Positions 44,772 through 54,601 of a DNA stretch of 64,000 nt are shown here, in pieces. Position numbers and translations under genes: made by a program. Below the pieces are notes generated by a model that was not told the origin of the DNA, made no database searches, and worked only from the letters and a program-made list of their open reading frames with translations. Where the stretch lies: contig CAVVQM010000009.1 of the NCBI GenBank assembly GCA_963750395.1, forward strand, positions 62,001 to 126,000, written 5' to 3'. Positions within the stretch are counted from its first letter, which is position 1, and each line of letters opens with the position of its first letter. Source of the DNA: JADJPO01 sp963750395. Its GTDB lineage: Bacteria; Actinomycetota; Actinomycetes; Actinomycetales; Kineosporiaceae.

Positions 44772-47700
44772 ATGCCTGCCGACACGACCCGATCGATCAT
44801 TCTGCGACTCGCGATGCTGGGGCTTCCACTCCCATCCGGCGCCACGGCCGATGACGCCCTGGTCCTCGCCTCACCCATCCTGGCCCGCAACCGCGAGCTG
44901 AATCGGCGTCTGGCCGAACGTCCGTGCGCGGCCGACCGACGCATCCAGGCATTCCTCGACTCCTACCTGGGCGACGCTCCGGTGCAGCCCCAGTTACCGC
45001 GTCGCACCCTGGTGCTCGACGAGCCGGGTCTGGCTCGCGAGCTCGCGCTGCCGCGTGAGGGCGACGAGTTCTCCTCCGATCTGATCTCCAGCTACCGGCT
45101 CGCCAACGGCGTGCTGCACAATCCCGCGAACGACCGGCGCACGACCGCGGGGGTCTTCCACATCGCCGAGGGCGGGCTGCCGATCCAGGACGACAAGCGG
45201 GCCGTGCCGAAGCACGTCTTCGCCCGGCTGCTGGAGGCGGCCCTGCAGCCGCCCGCCGACGCTCTCGTCCTGCCGTGGACGGCGGGCTCCCCCGAGCCGG
45301 CCCAGACCTGGGTGTCGCTGCTGCTGCGCCCGCTCGTCGTCCCCGCCACCAGGGATTTCCCGGTCGACCGTTCGATGGAGACGCGGTTCATCGTCCCGGG
45401 CGGCATGGTGGCCAACCTCGACTTCGTGGAGGGCATCTTCGGCAACGCCGGAGATCCCTACCTGCCCGAGAACGACGCCTCGCTCGAACCGACGACCTGG
45501 ACCGGCCACACGGGCTGCGTGATCCTCGCGCCGCATCTGACGAGCATGACGAAGAAGGAACTCGGCCTGCCGCACATCGGCGCGGCGACCGAGCGCCAGA
45601 AGCGCGACGGGATGTGCTGGACGGCGGCCGACGAGCTGTACAACAACGGCAGCGCGTTCAAGGCGTGCGCCCGGGACGCTCGGGGCGTCGTCGTCACGAT
45701 CATCGCCGACAACTACTTCGGCTACTGCAAGAAGGAGGTCAAGACGCAGATCGGCTACGCGGCCAACCTGTTCGGCGTCTCCGAGGAGGAGCACTCCGGT
45801 GGCGCCATCTGCTACCCGGCCTACAACCTCGGCCAGGAGTTCACCGACGATCTCACGCCGGCCGAGTACACCCTGAGCGAGGTGCTCTCGACCAACCCCG
45901 ACCGCTTCGAGCTGCAGACGCAGGGGCATGCCCTGGACACCCAGCTGCCGAGTCTCACCCTGGTTCCGACCGGCAGCAGCTTCAGCCTGTCCGGCCGCAG
46001 TGTCACCTGGATCGGACGCCGGGGTGAGAAGCACAGCATCCCGCTCGAGGCCGACCGGATCTACATGACGCCCAACGGCTACCGGGTCTTCGCCAAGCCC
46101 CGCGAGGCCGACAAGACCCAGTGGCACCTGTTGGGCATCTCGCCGATCTCGACCCAGTGCCACAAGCCGGCGACCGTCTCCGGCGGCGGCAAGAGCGAGA
46201 TCAGCAAGTCGTTGCTCGACGCCTTCGTCTTCAGCCACGCCTCGACCCAGAACTTCGACGAGCGACATCGAGACGGTGGCCGAGCTCATCGCGACCGACT
46301 TCTCCGACCGCTACCGCGACCCGTCCCGGAACACCGACCGGCGCCCCATCCTGTCGCCGGAGCGCAGCCTCGGCAGCGTGATCAAGCTGCTCACGCCGAA
46401 CGCCGACTACACCGACGAGTTCAACGACCGGCTGCACAGCATCCCCGCGCTACGTCAAGGAACTGCTGTTCCTGGTCAAGAAGTACTACCTGCCCGAATG
46501 GGGCGAGGACTGGCGCAGCCACTTCTCGGTGAGCAACATCAACGGGCGGCTCGGCAACCGGGTGCGGCTCGACGGTGAGCTGATCATCGTCAACATGCTC
46601 CGCGTCGGGTTCGAGCAGGACGGGGCCTGGCGCCTGTTCACGCTGCGTCCCGACTTCAGCCCCGCCGTCAAGGTGCAGACCGAGGACGACATCACGGCCA
46701 GCACCGTGCTTCCCGCGACCGAGGCTCCCTACGACTTCGGTCACAACCGGGGACTGCGGGACGCTCAGCGCGAGGCCCGCGACCGGGCTGCCGTCTCCCG
46801 CAAGTTCGTCAAGAACTGCGAGGGGCTGCTGTTCCAGCGGCCCGACGACGCGATCCACCGCGGGTACGACAAGCAGGCCGAGCGCGACATCGCGACGCCG
46901 GGCACCTTCCTGTCCAACTTCCAGCCGCTCACGAAGTCGGAGGCGGCGGCCATCGTCGCGGGATGCCATCTCGTTCAGCCGGTTCACCGACCCGATGAAG
47001 GATCTGCTCACCGACTTCGCGGCGGACCCGGAGGCCTCACCGTCCTACGTCGCCTGCTCGTCCGAGCCGCGCCTGGTCAACGGCAAGCGGACGAAGAACC
47101 CGCGCTACCTGCAGCTCCGGCCCGACCTGGCCAATCCCACCGCCACCCAGCTGGCGGACATCGCAGACCACCTGCTCCACCATCTGCCGCTGACCGACTT
47201 CGCGCCGCTGCCGGTGGATGTCGTGGCCGCGGGGCGGCGCAACAACCCGCCGGAGGCCGACGCGCCGGCGCTGTGCTCCTACAACCCCTTGCACTACATG
47301 GAGCTGCCCGAGCTGTTCATGGAGTTCATCAGCTCGATGACCGGGAAGTCGCCCTCCACGACCGGTGCCGGGTCCGAGGGCGCGCTGACCAAGGGCCCGT
47401 TCAACATGCTGCCCTCGATCATCGACCTCAACGCGGCGTTCCTGAGCTACGCCTTGACCGGCTACGACGGCTGGGTCTCCAGCGCCGGACACATCGGGCC
47501 GAGGATGCGGATCGACCACGACTTCAGCCTGCTGGTGCCAGAGGTGTTCAGCCGCATGTGGCCGAACGAGCGGGACGCGACCAACCTGATCGAACGCGGC
47601 TACCTCGATGCCGTGCTCGACATCGAGCGCGAGGGCAGCATCCTGGAGGCCAGCCGCCTCGGCTACCGGATGAACCGCCGCTTCGCGACGGCCTACTTCG

Positions 47701-48203
47701 GTCGGATCTTCCTGCACCCCGACACCGTGTTCACCGACGAGATGCTGGCGCCCGAGCTCCAGGACGCCGACGTCTACGCGAACAGCATCGAGATCATCGT
47801 CGAGACCCACCGCCGGGTCGCGCAGTCCTTCATCGACGACGGCACGATCTCCTTGGCCCTGCCGCCGCTGCGCGCTCTGCTGCAGTTCATGGCCCTGGGC
47901 AAGACCGAGGAGGGCTGGACGCTGCATTCGCCGGATCTGCGTGCGCAGTTCACCCGCGAAACCGTGCTGGCCAGCGACTGGTACGCCGAGCGGCTGGCGG
48001 CCAAGCAGCGCTACGACATCGAGCACTACGAGAAGGCAGCCGCCCGCCTCGAACTGTTCCAGTCCGGTGACGCCAACGCCGATCCGGTCGAGCGGCTGCG
48101 CGTCCAGGGTCGGCTGCGGCAGGTCCACGACGAGCTCGGCCGGGTGTCCAAGCCTGCCTACCTCGCCGAGCTCGTCGGCACCCTGGGGCTTCAGACGCTC
48201 TGA
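44772..48203 (+). pseudogene. Probable PPi-type phosphoenolpyruvate carboxykinase, three frameshifts
   Basis: A very large protein, about 1,140 residues after repair. Seen: MCWTAADELYNNGSAFKACA, NYFGYCKKEVKTQIGYAANL, EEHSGGAICYPAYNLGQEF, a P-loop-like SGGGKSEISKSLLDAFVF at about residue 470, and later LVPEVFSRMWPNERDATNLI. Length and these blocks fit the unusual pyrophosphate-dependent PEPCK described from Propionibacterium and Entamoeba, which links oxaloacetate and PEP using PPi/Pi. One extra base each near 46266, 46451 and 46968 breaks the frame; between them the sequence is intact. The assignment rests on recollection of the family and size, not on a search. It stands alone, transcribed away from the EamA gene. 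Confidence 0.6.
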
Positions 48204-48552
48204 GCCGGCCACCCCCCGACGCGGTGCACCGTGGCGTCGGCGCCGATCAGACGGGCGCAGGCCCGCTGACGGCGCAACCGGTCCGGGGCGCGCGCTGGCA
48301 CCGAGGTCGAGCTCGACACCCTCGGGCAGGGTGAGCTGGTCGCCGTCCGGGTTCGGGCGTGGGACGCCGACCGGGCTTCGGGACAGCTCGTCGATGTCAC
48401 GGTCATAGCAGCACGGGGCCGATCCGGACCGGCCGGCCGCCGGCGACGGTCGCCGCGAGAACCACGGCGATCCTGCGACGTCGGGCGCGATCCTCGGAGG
48501 AGGCAGCGGTGCTCGTCGTGGCGCGGGGGGCATCATCCATATGTGCGAGCAT
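48191..48552 (-). pseudogene. Small broken gene of unknown function
   Basis: Downstream of the desaturase on the same strand. The first part (from ATG 48552) reads RRRRIAVVLAATVAGGRPVR; dropping one base near 48408 continues it as YDRDIDELSRSPVGVPRPNP and DGDQLTLPEGVELDLG, and a second shift near 48300 gives APDRLRRQRACARLIGADAT with a stop at 48191. Each piece has the codon pattern of a real gene, and the total of about 120 residues would be a small protein. No family recognised. The 3' end overlaps the end of the PEPCK-like gene by 13 bp. Confidence 0.3.
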
Positions 48553-48648
48553 GCGCCGCGCACCCGGGCCGATGCTGAACCCACTCTGTGACCCGGTTGT
48601 GAGCCCGGCGAGGCGATCTCCGTCGCCGCGCGGCGGACGTCGCTGCGC

Positions 48649-49947
48649 TCAGCGCCCCCGGCGCCGGCCGCCCTTGACCGCCTTCACCGCGGCGTCCTTG
48701 ATGACGTCGCGACGCCGCCGGCCCTCCTGTTTCGGCGGCAGCGACAGCGTGACGACCTTCCAGTACACCGAGGCGAGCTGCTTGCCGAGGCTTCCGGTCA
48801 CGTAGGGCAGGTCGTGGCGCTCCATCAACTCGCGGATCCGAGGGGCGATCTCGGCGTACCGGTTGCTCGGCATGTCCGGGTAGAGGTGGTGCTCGATCTG
48901 GTGGGACAGGTTGCCGGTCATGACGTGCATGGCCTTCGAGCCCGAGATGTTGCCCGAGCCGAGCATCTGGCGCAGGTACCACTCGCCCCGGGTCTCGCCC
49001 TCGATCGAGGTCTTCTCGAAGGTGGCGATCCCAGGCGGGAAGTGCCCGCAGATGATGACCGAGTTGGTCCACAGGTTGCGCACCACGTTGGCGACGATGT
49101 TCGCGGTCAGGGTGTGCTTGGCCGACCCGGTCGGGGCCGACAGCAGCGGATGGACCACGTAGTCCTTGGTGGCCTGTTGCCGGATCTTGGCCAACACCTC
49201 GCCGGCGTCCCGGCGGAACTTCTCCTTCTCCTCCGGGCGCATCCGCCCCCGCTTCGTGACGTAGGCGCCGAGCTCGAGGTCGTACGCCGCGATGCCGTAC
49301 TCGAAGATCAGGGCGTTCGCGACGTGCCAGACCGGCTGGAACAGGTAGAACAGAGCCCACTTCTGGTCCTCGTCCACCCGCAGGATCCCGTAGCCGAGGT
49401 CGTTGTCCCGGCCGAGCACGTTGGTGAAGGTGTGGTGGATCTCGTTGTGCGAGTGCTTCCACTGACTCGACGGGGAGGCGTTGTCCCACTCCCAGGACGT
49501 CGAGTGGATCTTCGGGTCACGCATCCAGTCCCACTGGCCGTGCATGACGTTGTGGCCGATCTCCATGTTCTCGAGGATCTTGGCGATCGACAGCCCGGCG
49601 GTGCCGATCCACCACGCAGGACGGATCCCCTTGACCTTCACCCCGGAGAAGAGCAGGACGGCGCGGCTGCCCATCTCCAGGTACCGCTGCGCCTTGATCA
49701 CCTTGCGGATGTACGCGGCGTCGCGCTCACCGCGGTCGTCCATGATCTCGGTGCGCAGCGCGTCGAGTTCGCGACCGATCTCCTCGATCTGCTCCGGGGT
49801 CAGGTGCGCTGCCGGGTTCTCGTCCGGCCGGGGCGTCACCGGCGGCCGGGGCGGCCGGGTGGCGGCGTCGGAGCGGACCCGGGCGTTCGGGGCCGAGCGC
49901 TTGGCGACGGTGTGGCGGACGGCGGGACGTTCGGGGGCCAGACTCAT
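48649..49947 (-). CDS. Membrane fatty acid (acyl-CoA) desaturase, DesA3-like
   Basis: Introduces a double bond, probably delta-9, into stearoyl/palmitoyl-CoA in the membrane using electrons from the reductase encoded upstream. ATG 49947 has AAGGA six bases upstream and gives 432 residues. All three histidine boxes are present: HNVMHGQWDW, HSHNEIHHTFTNVLGRDND and LSHQIEHHLYPDMP. A C-terminal basic tail (GRRRRDVIKDAAVKAVKGGR) is typical. Gene order reductase-desaturase matches Rv3230c-Rv3229c (desA3). Confidence 0.92.
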   Translation of the reverse strand: MSLAPERPAVRHTVAKRSAPNARVRSDAATRPPRPPVTPRPDENPAAHLTPEQIEEIGRELDALRTEIMDDRGERDAAYIRKVIKAQRYLEMGSRAVLLFSGVKVKGIRPAWWIGTAGLSIAKILENMEIGHNVMHGQWDWMRDPKIHSTSWEWDNASPSSQWKHSHNEIHHTFTNVLGRDNDLGYGILRVDEDQKWALFYLFQPVWHVANALIFEYGIAAYDLELGAYVTKRGRMRPEEKEKFRRDAGEVLAKIRQQATKDYVVHPLLSAPTGSAKHTLTANIVANVVRNLWTNSVIICGHFPPGIATFEKTSIEGETRGEWYLRQMLGSGNISGSKAMHVMTGNLSHQIEHHLYPDMPSNRYAEIAPRIRELMERHDLPYVTGSLGKQLASVYWKVVTLSLPPKQEGRRRRDVIKDAAVKAVKGGRRRGR

Positions 49948-49994
49948 GGGAATCCTTCGGATCGGGTGGCGGCGGGTTCGGCGGGCGGTTCGAT

Positions 49995-51131
49995 TCACAG
50001 ATCGAGCTCGCAGGAGCCCGCAACGGCGTTGATGCAGGTTTGAACGGGGAGGACCTGGTCGGACTCGACCGTGGTCACCTCACCGGTGCGCAGGTCACGG
50101 ACGGCCCCGGAACGCATGGGGACGACGCATCCGAAGCAGATGCCCATCCGGCACCCGCTCGGCATCAGCACCCCGGCGTCCTCGCCGGCGTCCAGGATCG
50201 GCGTCGCCCCGTCGGCCTCGACGGCGACGCCGCTGTCCAGGAAGGTCACCTCGCCGCCGTCACCCGGCTCGACCAGGCTGGGGCGGAAGCGCTCGGTGTG
50301 CAGCACGTCGTCCAGACCCGCCTGCTGCCAATGGGTCTCGGCGGCGTCCAGCAGGCCGGTCGGGCCGCACACCCAGGCCTGGCGCTCGCGCCAATCCGGG
50401 ACGAGCGCGTCGAGCCGGGCCAGGTCGAGAACGCCGTCGACGTCGTCCAGGTTGAGGGCCAGGCGGTAGTTCGGCCTGGCCGCCGACGAGAGTTCGTGGG
50501 CGAAGATCACCTCGGGCTGCGACGGCGCGCAATGCACGTGCACGACGTCGGGCAGGGCCTCGAGCCGGTTGCGCAGCATGCCCATCACCGGGGTGATCCC
50601 ACTGCCCGCGGTCAGGAACAGGACCTTGGCGGGGGCCGGCCCCGGCAGGGTGAAGTCGCCGGTCGCCTGATCGAGCATGACCAGCGTGCCGACCTGCGCG
50701 CGGCGCACCAGGTGGTTCGAGACCAGCCCGTCCGGGATGGCCTTGACGGTGATCGAGATGCACCCGTGCGGCACGTCGCCGGGGCCGGGTCGGCGGTACC
50801 CGGGGGTCGCCGGGCGCTCCGCGTGGGTCAGCGAGTAGGCGCGCCAGTGCCGCACACCGTCGATGTCCACACCGAGCCGGACGTACTGGCCGGGGGTGTG
50901 CCCGGCCCAGTCGCGTCCGGGCCGGATCACGATCGTGGCGGCGTCCGCGGTCTCCCGGCGGATCTCGATGATCCGGCCACGCAGGTCCGCACCCGCGCGC
51001 AGCGGGTCGAGCAGGTCGAGGTAGTCGGCGGGCACCAACGGGGTGGCCAGGGCCTCGACGACGCGCCGAACGCTGCTCAGCAACGTGGGTAGTGGGCCGA
51101 CTACGGGGCGTTCCAGGGGGGGTGCGCTCAC
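49995..51131 (-). CDS. FAD/2Fe-2S ferredoxin reductase partner of the desaturase
   Basis: Passes electrons from NAD(P)H to the desaturase. From GTG 51131 the protein has 378 residues: an FAD-binding barrel with WRAYSLTHAERPATPGYRRP, an NAD(P)-binding domain with LFLTAGSGITPVMGMLRNRL and VWVCGPTGLLDAAE, and a C-terminal plant-type 2Fe-2S domain with C-R-M-G-I-C-F-G-C and a distant C (VQTCINAVAGSC). I prefer 51131 to an upstream in-frame start because twin palindromes lie just before it. It is cotranscribed with the desaturase, 47 bp downstream. Confidence 0.9.
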   Translation of the reverse strand: MSAPPLERPVVGPLPTLLSSVRRVVEALATPLVPADYLDLLDPLRAGADLRGRIIEIRRETADAATIVIRPGRDWAGHTPGQYVRLGVDIDGVRHWRAYSLTHAERPATPGYRRPGPGDVPHGCISITVKAIPDGLVSNHLVRRAQVGTLVMLDQATGDFTLPGPAPAKVLFLTAGSGITPVMGMLRNRLEALPDVVHVHCAPSQPEVIFAHELSSAARPNYRLALNLDDVDGVLDLARLDALVPDWRERQAWVCGPTGLLDAAETHWQQAGLDDVLHTERFRPSLVEPGDGGEVTFLDSGVAVEADGATPILDAGEDAGVLMPSGCRMGICFGCVVPMRSGAVRDLRTGEVTTVESDQVLPVQTCINAVAGSCELDL

Positions 51132-51146
51132 TCCAAGACCATAACC

Positions 51147-51173
51147 TACGGTTCCGTAACTTACGAGACCGTA
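51147..51173. promoter_or_regulatory. Twin TACG-N4-CGTA palindromes before the desaturase operon
   Basis: TACGGTTCCGTA (51147-51158) and TACGAGACCGTA (51162-51173) share the form TACG-N4-CGTA with centres 15 bp apart, 16 bp upstream of the reductase GTG. Paired palindromes of this kind are typical of TetR-family fatty-acid regulators that bind as two dimers. The regulator is not in this window. Confidence 0.6.
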
Positions 51174-51311
51174 GGTCCGAACGGGGGGTGTGTCTGCGCT
51201 CACCAGAGCCCGCGCCGGGTTCGAGTTCCCTCCACCTCGTGCAGTACGTCACGACCGGCGAGCGGACCGGCTACTCTCTGAGCTTTCACGGCGACGACGT
51301 GGGGGCAACCG

Positions 51312-52124
51312 GTGAACGACAGAGATACGGGACACGGACGACGCGAGGCGGCCACCCTCGCCCAGCCGTCCGAGCCGGCTGGGCCGTCCCTCACGACGGC
51401 GCCGGCCCCGCCGGGCGCCGACACGGTGATCCGCGTGAACATCCCCCTGATCACCAAGGTCCTCTGGGCGCTCATCGGCACGCTGATCGTGCTGGGCGTG
51501 GCGGCGGCCGCGGCCGCGGGTTCGCAGACGCTGCCCTACAACCTGACCCGCTTCTTCGACGGCGACCAGAAGACCAACTTCCCGACCACGGCCAAGACGC
51601 TGCTGCTGCTGACCGCCACCCTCCTGCTGCTGGTGTGCTGGCAGGCTGCCCGCAGCCGGCGCAGTCCCGCCGCGCGCGGGTGGCTCGCCCTCAGCCTGTG
51701 CACCGCGTTCGCCTTCCTCGACGAGAGCACCTACCTGCACCAGTCCCTCAGCGAGGTCATGAACAAGCTGGGCGACTTCGACGGCCCGCTGGCCTATGCC
51801 TGGACCGTCATCTATTGGCCGGCTGCCGTTCTGGCCGGGATCTTCGTGCTGCGCACCATGGGCAGCATGCAACCGGCCGTGCGCCGGATGCTGCTTCCCG
51901 GCGGAATCCTGTACGGCGCCGGTGCCCTGCTCTTCGAACCGCTGAAGTCGCACTTCGCCGAGACCTACGGCGAGATCTCGCTGCACCAGAAGCTGACCGC
52001 CGCCGCCTCGGACAGTCTCCAGTTGGTCGGGCTGACGCTGCTGGTCTGCGCCCTGCTGCATGCCGCACGTCATCTGACCGGATCGGTCGTGCTGGTTCTG
52101 GACGGGCCGGCGCCGAAGGACTGA
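51312..52124 (+). CDS. Membrane protein of unknown function
   Basis: About 270 residues from GTG 51312, behind a GTGGGGGC stretch. After an unstructured N-terminal 45 residues come about five to six membrane helices: VLWALIGTLIVLGVAAAAAA, LLLLTATLLLLVCWQA, AYAWTVIYWPAAVLAGIFVL, MLLPGGILYGAGALLFEPLK and SLQLVGLTLLVCALLHAARH. Short loops carry DESTYLHQSLSEVMNKLGDF and ETYGEISLHQKL, possibly outward-facing helices with conserved His and Glu. No family recognised. Divergent from the desaturase operon and 58 bp upstream of glgP. Confidence 0.6.
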   Translation: MNDRDTGHGRREAATLAQPSEPAGPSLTTAPAPPGADTVIRVNIPLITKVLWALIGTLIVLGVAAAAAAGSQTLPYNLTRFFDGDQKTNFPTTAKTLLLLTATLLLLVCWQAARSRRSPAARGWLALSLCTAFAFLDESTYLHQSLSEVMNKLGDFDGPLAYAWTVIYWPAAVLAGIFVLRTMGSMQPAVRRMLLPGGILYGAGALLFEPLKSHFAETYGEISLHQKLTAAASDSLQLVGLTLLVCALLHAARHLTGSVVLVLDGPAPKD

Positions 52125-52182
52125 TCGCGCCGACGGGTCCGATGCGCTCGACATCGACCACTCACCCCGATAGGCATGGGCG

Positions 52183-54579
52183 ATGACGACAACGGAGTCG
52201 CCCGAACCGGTCGAGGATGCCTCCGCCGGGCAGACCTACCGCCGGCTCGCCGGCCGCCTGCGCGATCGACTCGCGCCGCGACGTGCGCTGACGGTGCAGG
52301 CCCAGCGGGCCGCGGGCGCGCGGGTCCTGCACTACCTGTCGGCCGAGTACCTTCCCGGCCGACAGCTCGAGCAGAATCTGGTGGCCCTGGGCGAGCCGGC
52401 GCGCGAGGTGGCGCAGGCCACCGACGCCGTCCGCGACTGGGAGGTCGAGGCGCCACTGGGCAACGGGGGGCTGGCGCGACTGGCCGCCTGCGTCATGGAG
52501 TCGACCGCCACGCTCGATCTGCCCGCCGTCGGGCACGGACTGCGCTACGACTTCGGCACCTTCCAGCAGGCGGCCGACGGTGCGGGTGAGGCCGGGGCGT
52601 GGGCCGTCACGGACAACCCGTGGGAGGCGGAGGAGCCCCTCGAGCGTCGAACGGTCGCCTTCGGCGGGCATACGGAGGACGACGGCGACCCGACCGGGTT
52701 GCGACGCCGCTGGGTGCCCCAGGAGCATCTGGACGGCGTCCCGAGCGTGATGCTGATCCCCGGTCACGGCACCGGGACGGTCAATCCGATCCGGTTCTGG
52801 CGCGCCGTGGCCAGCCCCGACGCCCTGGACCCGGCCCGACTGGCGGCCGGTGAGTACGCCGAGGCGGTCGAGCAGGCGGCGCGGGCCGAGAACATCACCC
52901 GCGTCTACTACCCCGATGAGGCGAGCGAGGTCGGGCGCGAACTTCGCCTGCGGCAGCAGTACTTCCTGGTCTCGTGTGCGCTCCAGGAGATCGTCGGGAA
53001 CCACCTTGCCGGGCACGACGCCACGACCGGCAGGGATCCGTGGAGCGGTCTGGCCGCCTCGGTCGTCGTCCAGCTCAACGAGACGCACCCGGCGCTGGCC
53101 GTGGTCGAACTCATGAGGCTGCTCGTCGACGAGCACCGGGTGGAGTGGGACCGGGCCTGGACGATCGTCACCAAGGTCTTCGGCTACACCGTGCACACCC
53201 TGCTGCCCGAGGCGCTGCAGACCTGGCCGGTCCCCCTGATGCAGCGGCTGCTGCCCCGCCACATGGAGATCATCCTCTCCATCAACTACTTCTTCCTGCA
53301 GGGCGTCGCGGTGCGCTTCCCGGGTGACATCGGCCGCCTGGGAGCCCTGTCGCTCATCCAGGAGGGCTCCGTGCCACAGGTGCGGATGGCCCACCTGGCG
53401 GCGGCCAGCGCCAAGGCGGTGAACGGGGTCGCCGATCAGCACACCCGCCTGCTGACCGGGGGTGCGTTCGCGAGCTTCGCGACCATGTGGCCCGCGAAGT
53501 TCTGCTCGGTGACCAACGGGGTGAGCCAGCGTCGCTTCCTGCGACTGGCCAATCCCGTTCTGGCGGAACTGATCACCGAAGGGATCGAGGGGGATCACTG
53601 GCTCCGCGACGCCGAGGCCCTGACCGCGCTGGTGCCGCTGGCCGAGGATGCCTCCTTCCGCGAGGCGTGGCTCAAGGCCCGTCGGATGGGACGGGAGCGA
53701 CTGTCGGACCACACTCGTCGGGAACTCGAGCTGGAGCTGGACCCGGATGCCCTGTGCGACGTGATGATCAAGAAGTTCCACGAGTACAAGCGCCAGCTGC
53801 TCAAGGCGCTGCACGTGGTGACCCTCTACAACCGCATCGTCGACGATCCGACCGGTGCCCATGTACCTCGGACGGTGGTGTTCGCCGGATCGGCAGACCC
53901 CGGGTATCACCCCGGGCGGACGGTGATTCGGCTGGTCCGCGCCGTCGCGGCCGTCGTCAACCGGGACCCGGCGTGCGCCGGACGGCTACGCGTGCTCTAC
54001 CACCCGGACCTCAGCGTCACTCGGTCGGAGCTCATCACGCCGGCGGCCGACGTCTCCGAGCAGATCTCGATGGCGGGAATGGAGGCGTCCGGCACCGGCA
54101 ACATGAAGCTGGCCCTGAACGGCGCACTCACCGTGGCGACCATGGGCGGGGCGAACATCGAACTGCTGCATCGGCTGGGCCCCGACAGCGTGCGCGTCTT
54201 CGGGTTGGACGCCGCCGGTGCTGCCGCGCTGCGGTCGGGGGACCACGAGCCATACAGGCACTACGGGTCCGACCACGAACTCCGCGCCGCGCTGGATGCC
54301 CTGTCGGCAGGCGCGTTCTGCGACGAGTCCGGCGAGTCCTTCGCCCCGCTCGTCGAACGGGTCCTGAACTGGGACCCGTATCTGACCCTGGCCGACTACC
54401 GGTCCTATGTCGATGCGCAGGACCGGCTGGAGGCCGCCTGGCAGGACCCTGTCGCCTGGGCGCGGACGTCGATCCGCACCACCGCCCGGTGCGGCTACTT
54501 CTCCAGCGACCGGACGGTGCGCGAGTACAACGAGCGGATCTGGCACCTGCGGGCGGTGCCCGTCGAACCGATCGAGTAG
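52183..54579 (+). CDS. glgP: Glycogen/alpha-glucan phosphorylase
   Basis: A GT35 phosphorylase of 798 residues that releases glucose-1-phosphate from glycogen in the cytosol. Seen: LSAEYLPGRQLEQNLVALGE, PLGNGGLARLAACVMES, QLNETHPALAVVELMRLLVD, FCSVTNGVSQRRFLRLANPV, then near the C-terminus the pyridoxal-phosphate lysine region MEASGTGNMKLALNGALTVA followed by TMGGANIE. Length fits the bacterial family. ATG start at 52183. Together with Ppk1 in this window it fits a storage-polymer lifestyle, but no other glycogen genes are present here. Confidence 0.93.
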   Translation: MTTTESPEPVEDASAGQTYRRLAGRLRDRLAPRRALTVQAQRAAGARVLHYLSAEYLPGRQLEQNLVALGEPAREVAQATDAVRDWEVEAPLGNGGLARLAACVMESTATLDLPAVGHGLRYDFGTFQQAADGAGEAGAWAVTDNPWEAEEPLERRTVAFGGHTEDDGDPTGLRRRWVPQEHLDGVPSVMLIPGHGTGTVNPIRFWRAVASPDALDPARLAAGEYAEAVEQAARAENITRVYYPDEASEVGRELRLRQQYFLVSCALQEIVGNHLAGHDATTGRDPWSGLAASVVVQLNETHPALAVVELMRLLVDEHRVEWDRAWTIVTKVFGYTVHTLLPEALQTWPVPLMQRLLPRHMEIILSINYFFLQGVAVRFPGDIGRLGALSLIQEGSVPQVRMAHLAAASAKAVNGVADQHTRLLTGGAFASFATMWPAKFCSVTNGVSQRRFLRLANPVLAELITEGIEGDHWLRDAEALTALVPLAEDASFREAWLKARRMGRERLSDHTRRELELELDPDALCDVMIKKFHEYKRQLLKALHVVTLYNRIVDDPTGAHVPRTVVFAGSADPGYHPGRTVIRLVRAVAAVVNRDPACAGRLRVLYHPDLSVTRSELITPAADVSEQISMAGMEASGTGNMKLALNGALTVATMGGANIELLHRLGPDSVRVFGLDAAGAAALRSGDHEPYRHYGSDHELRAALDALSAGAFCDESGESFAPLVERVLNWDPYLTLADYRSYVDAQDRLEAAWQDPVAWARTSIRTTARCGYFSSDRTVREYNERIWHLRAVPVEPIE

Positions 54580-54601
54580 CAGACCTCGATCCCGTCGCAC
54601 C

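Noticed and set aside
47037..48584. 515-codon open frame on the minus strand opposite the PEPCK-like gene
   Set aside because: Low-complexity Arg/His/Gly/Val composition typical of an antisense shadow; only its upstream end coincides with the possible small gene at 48191-48552.
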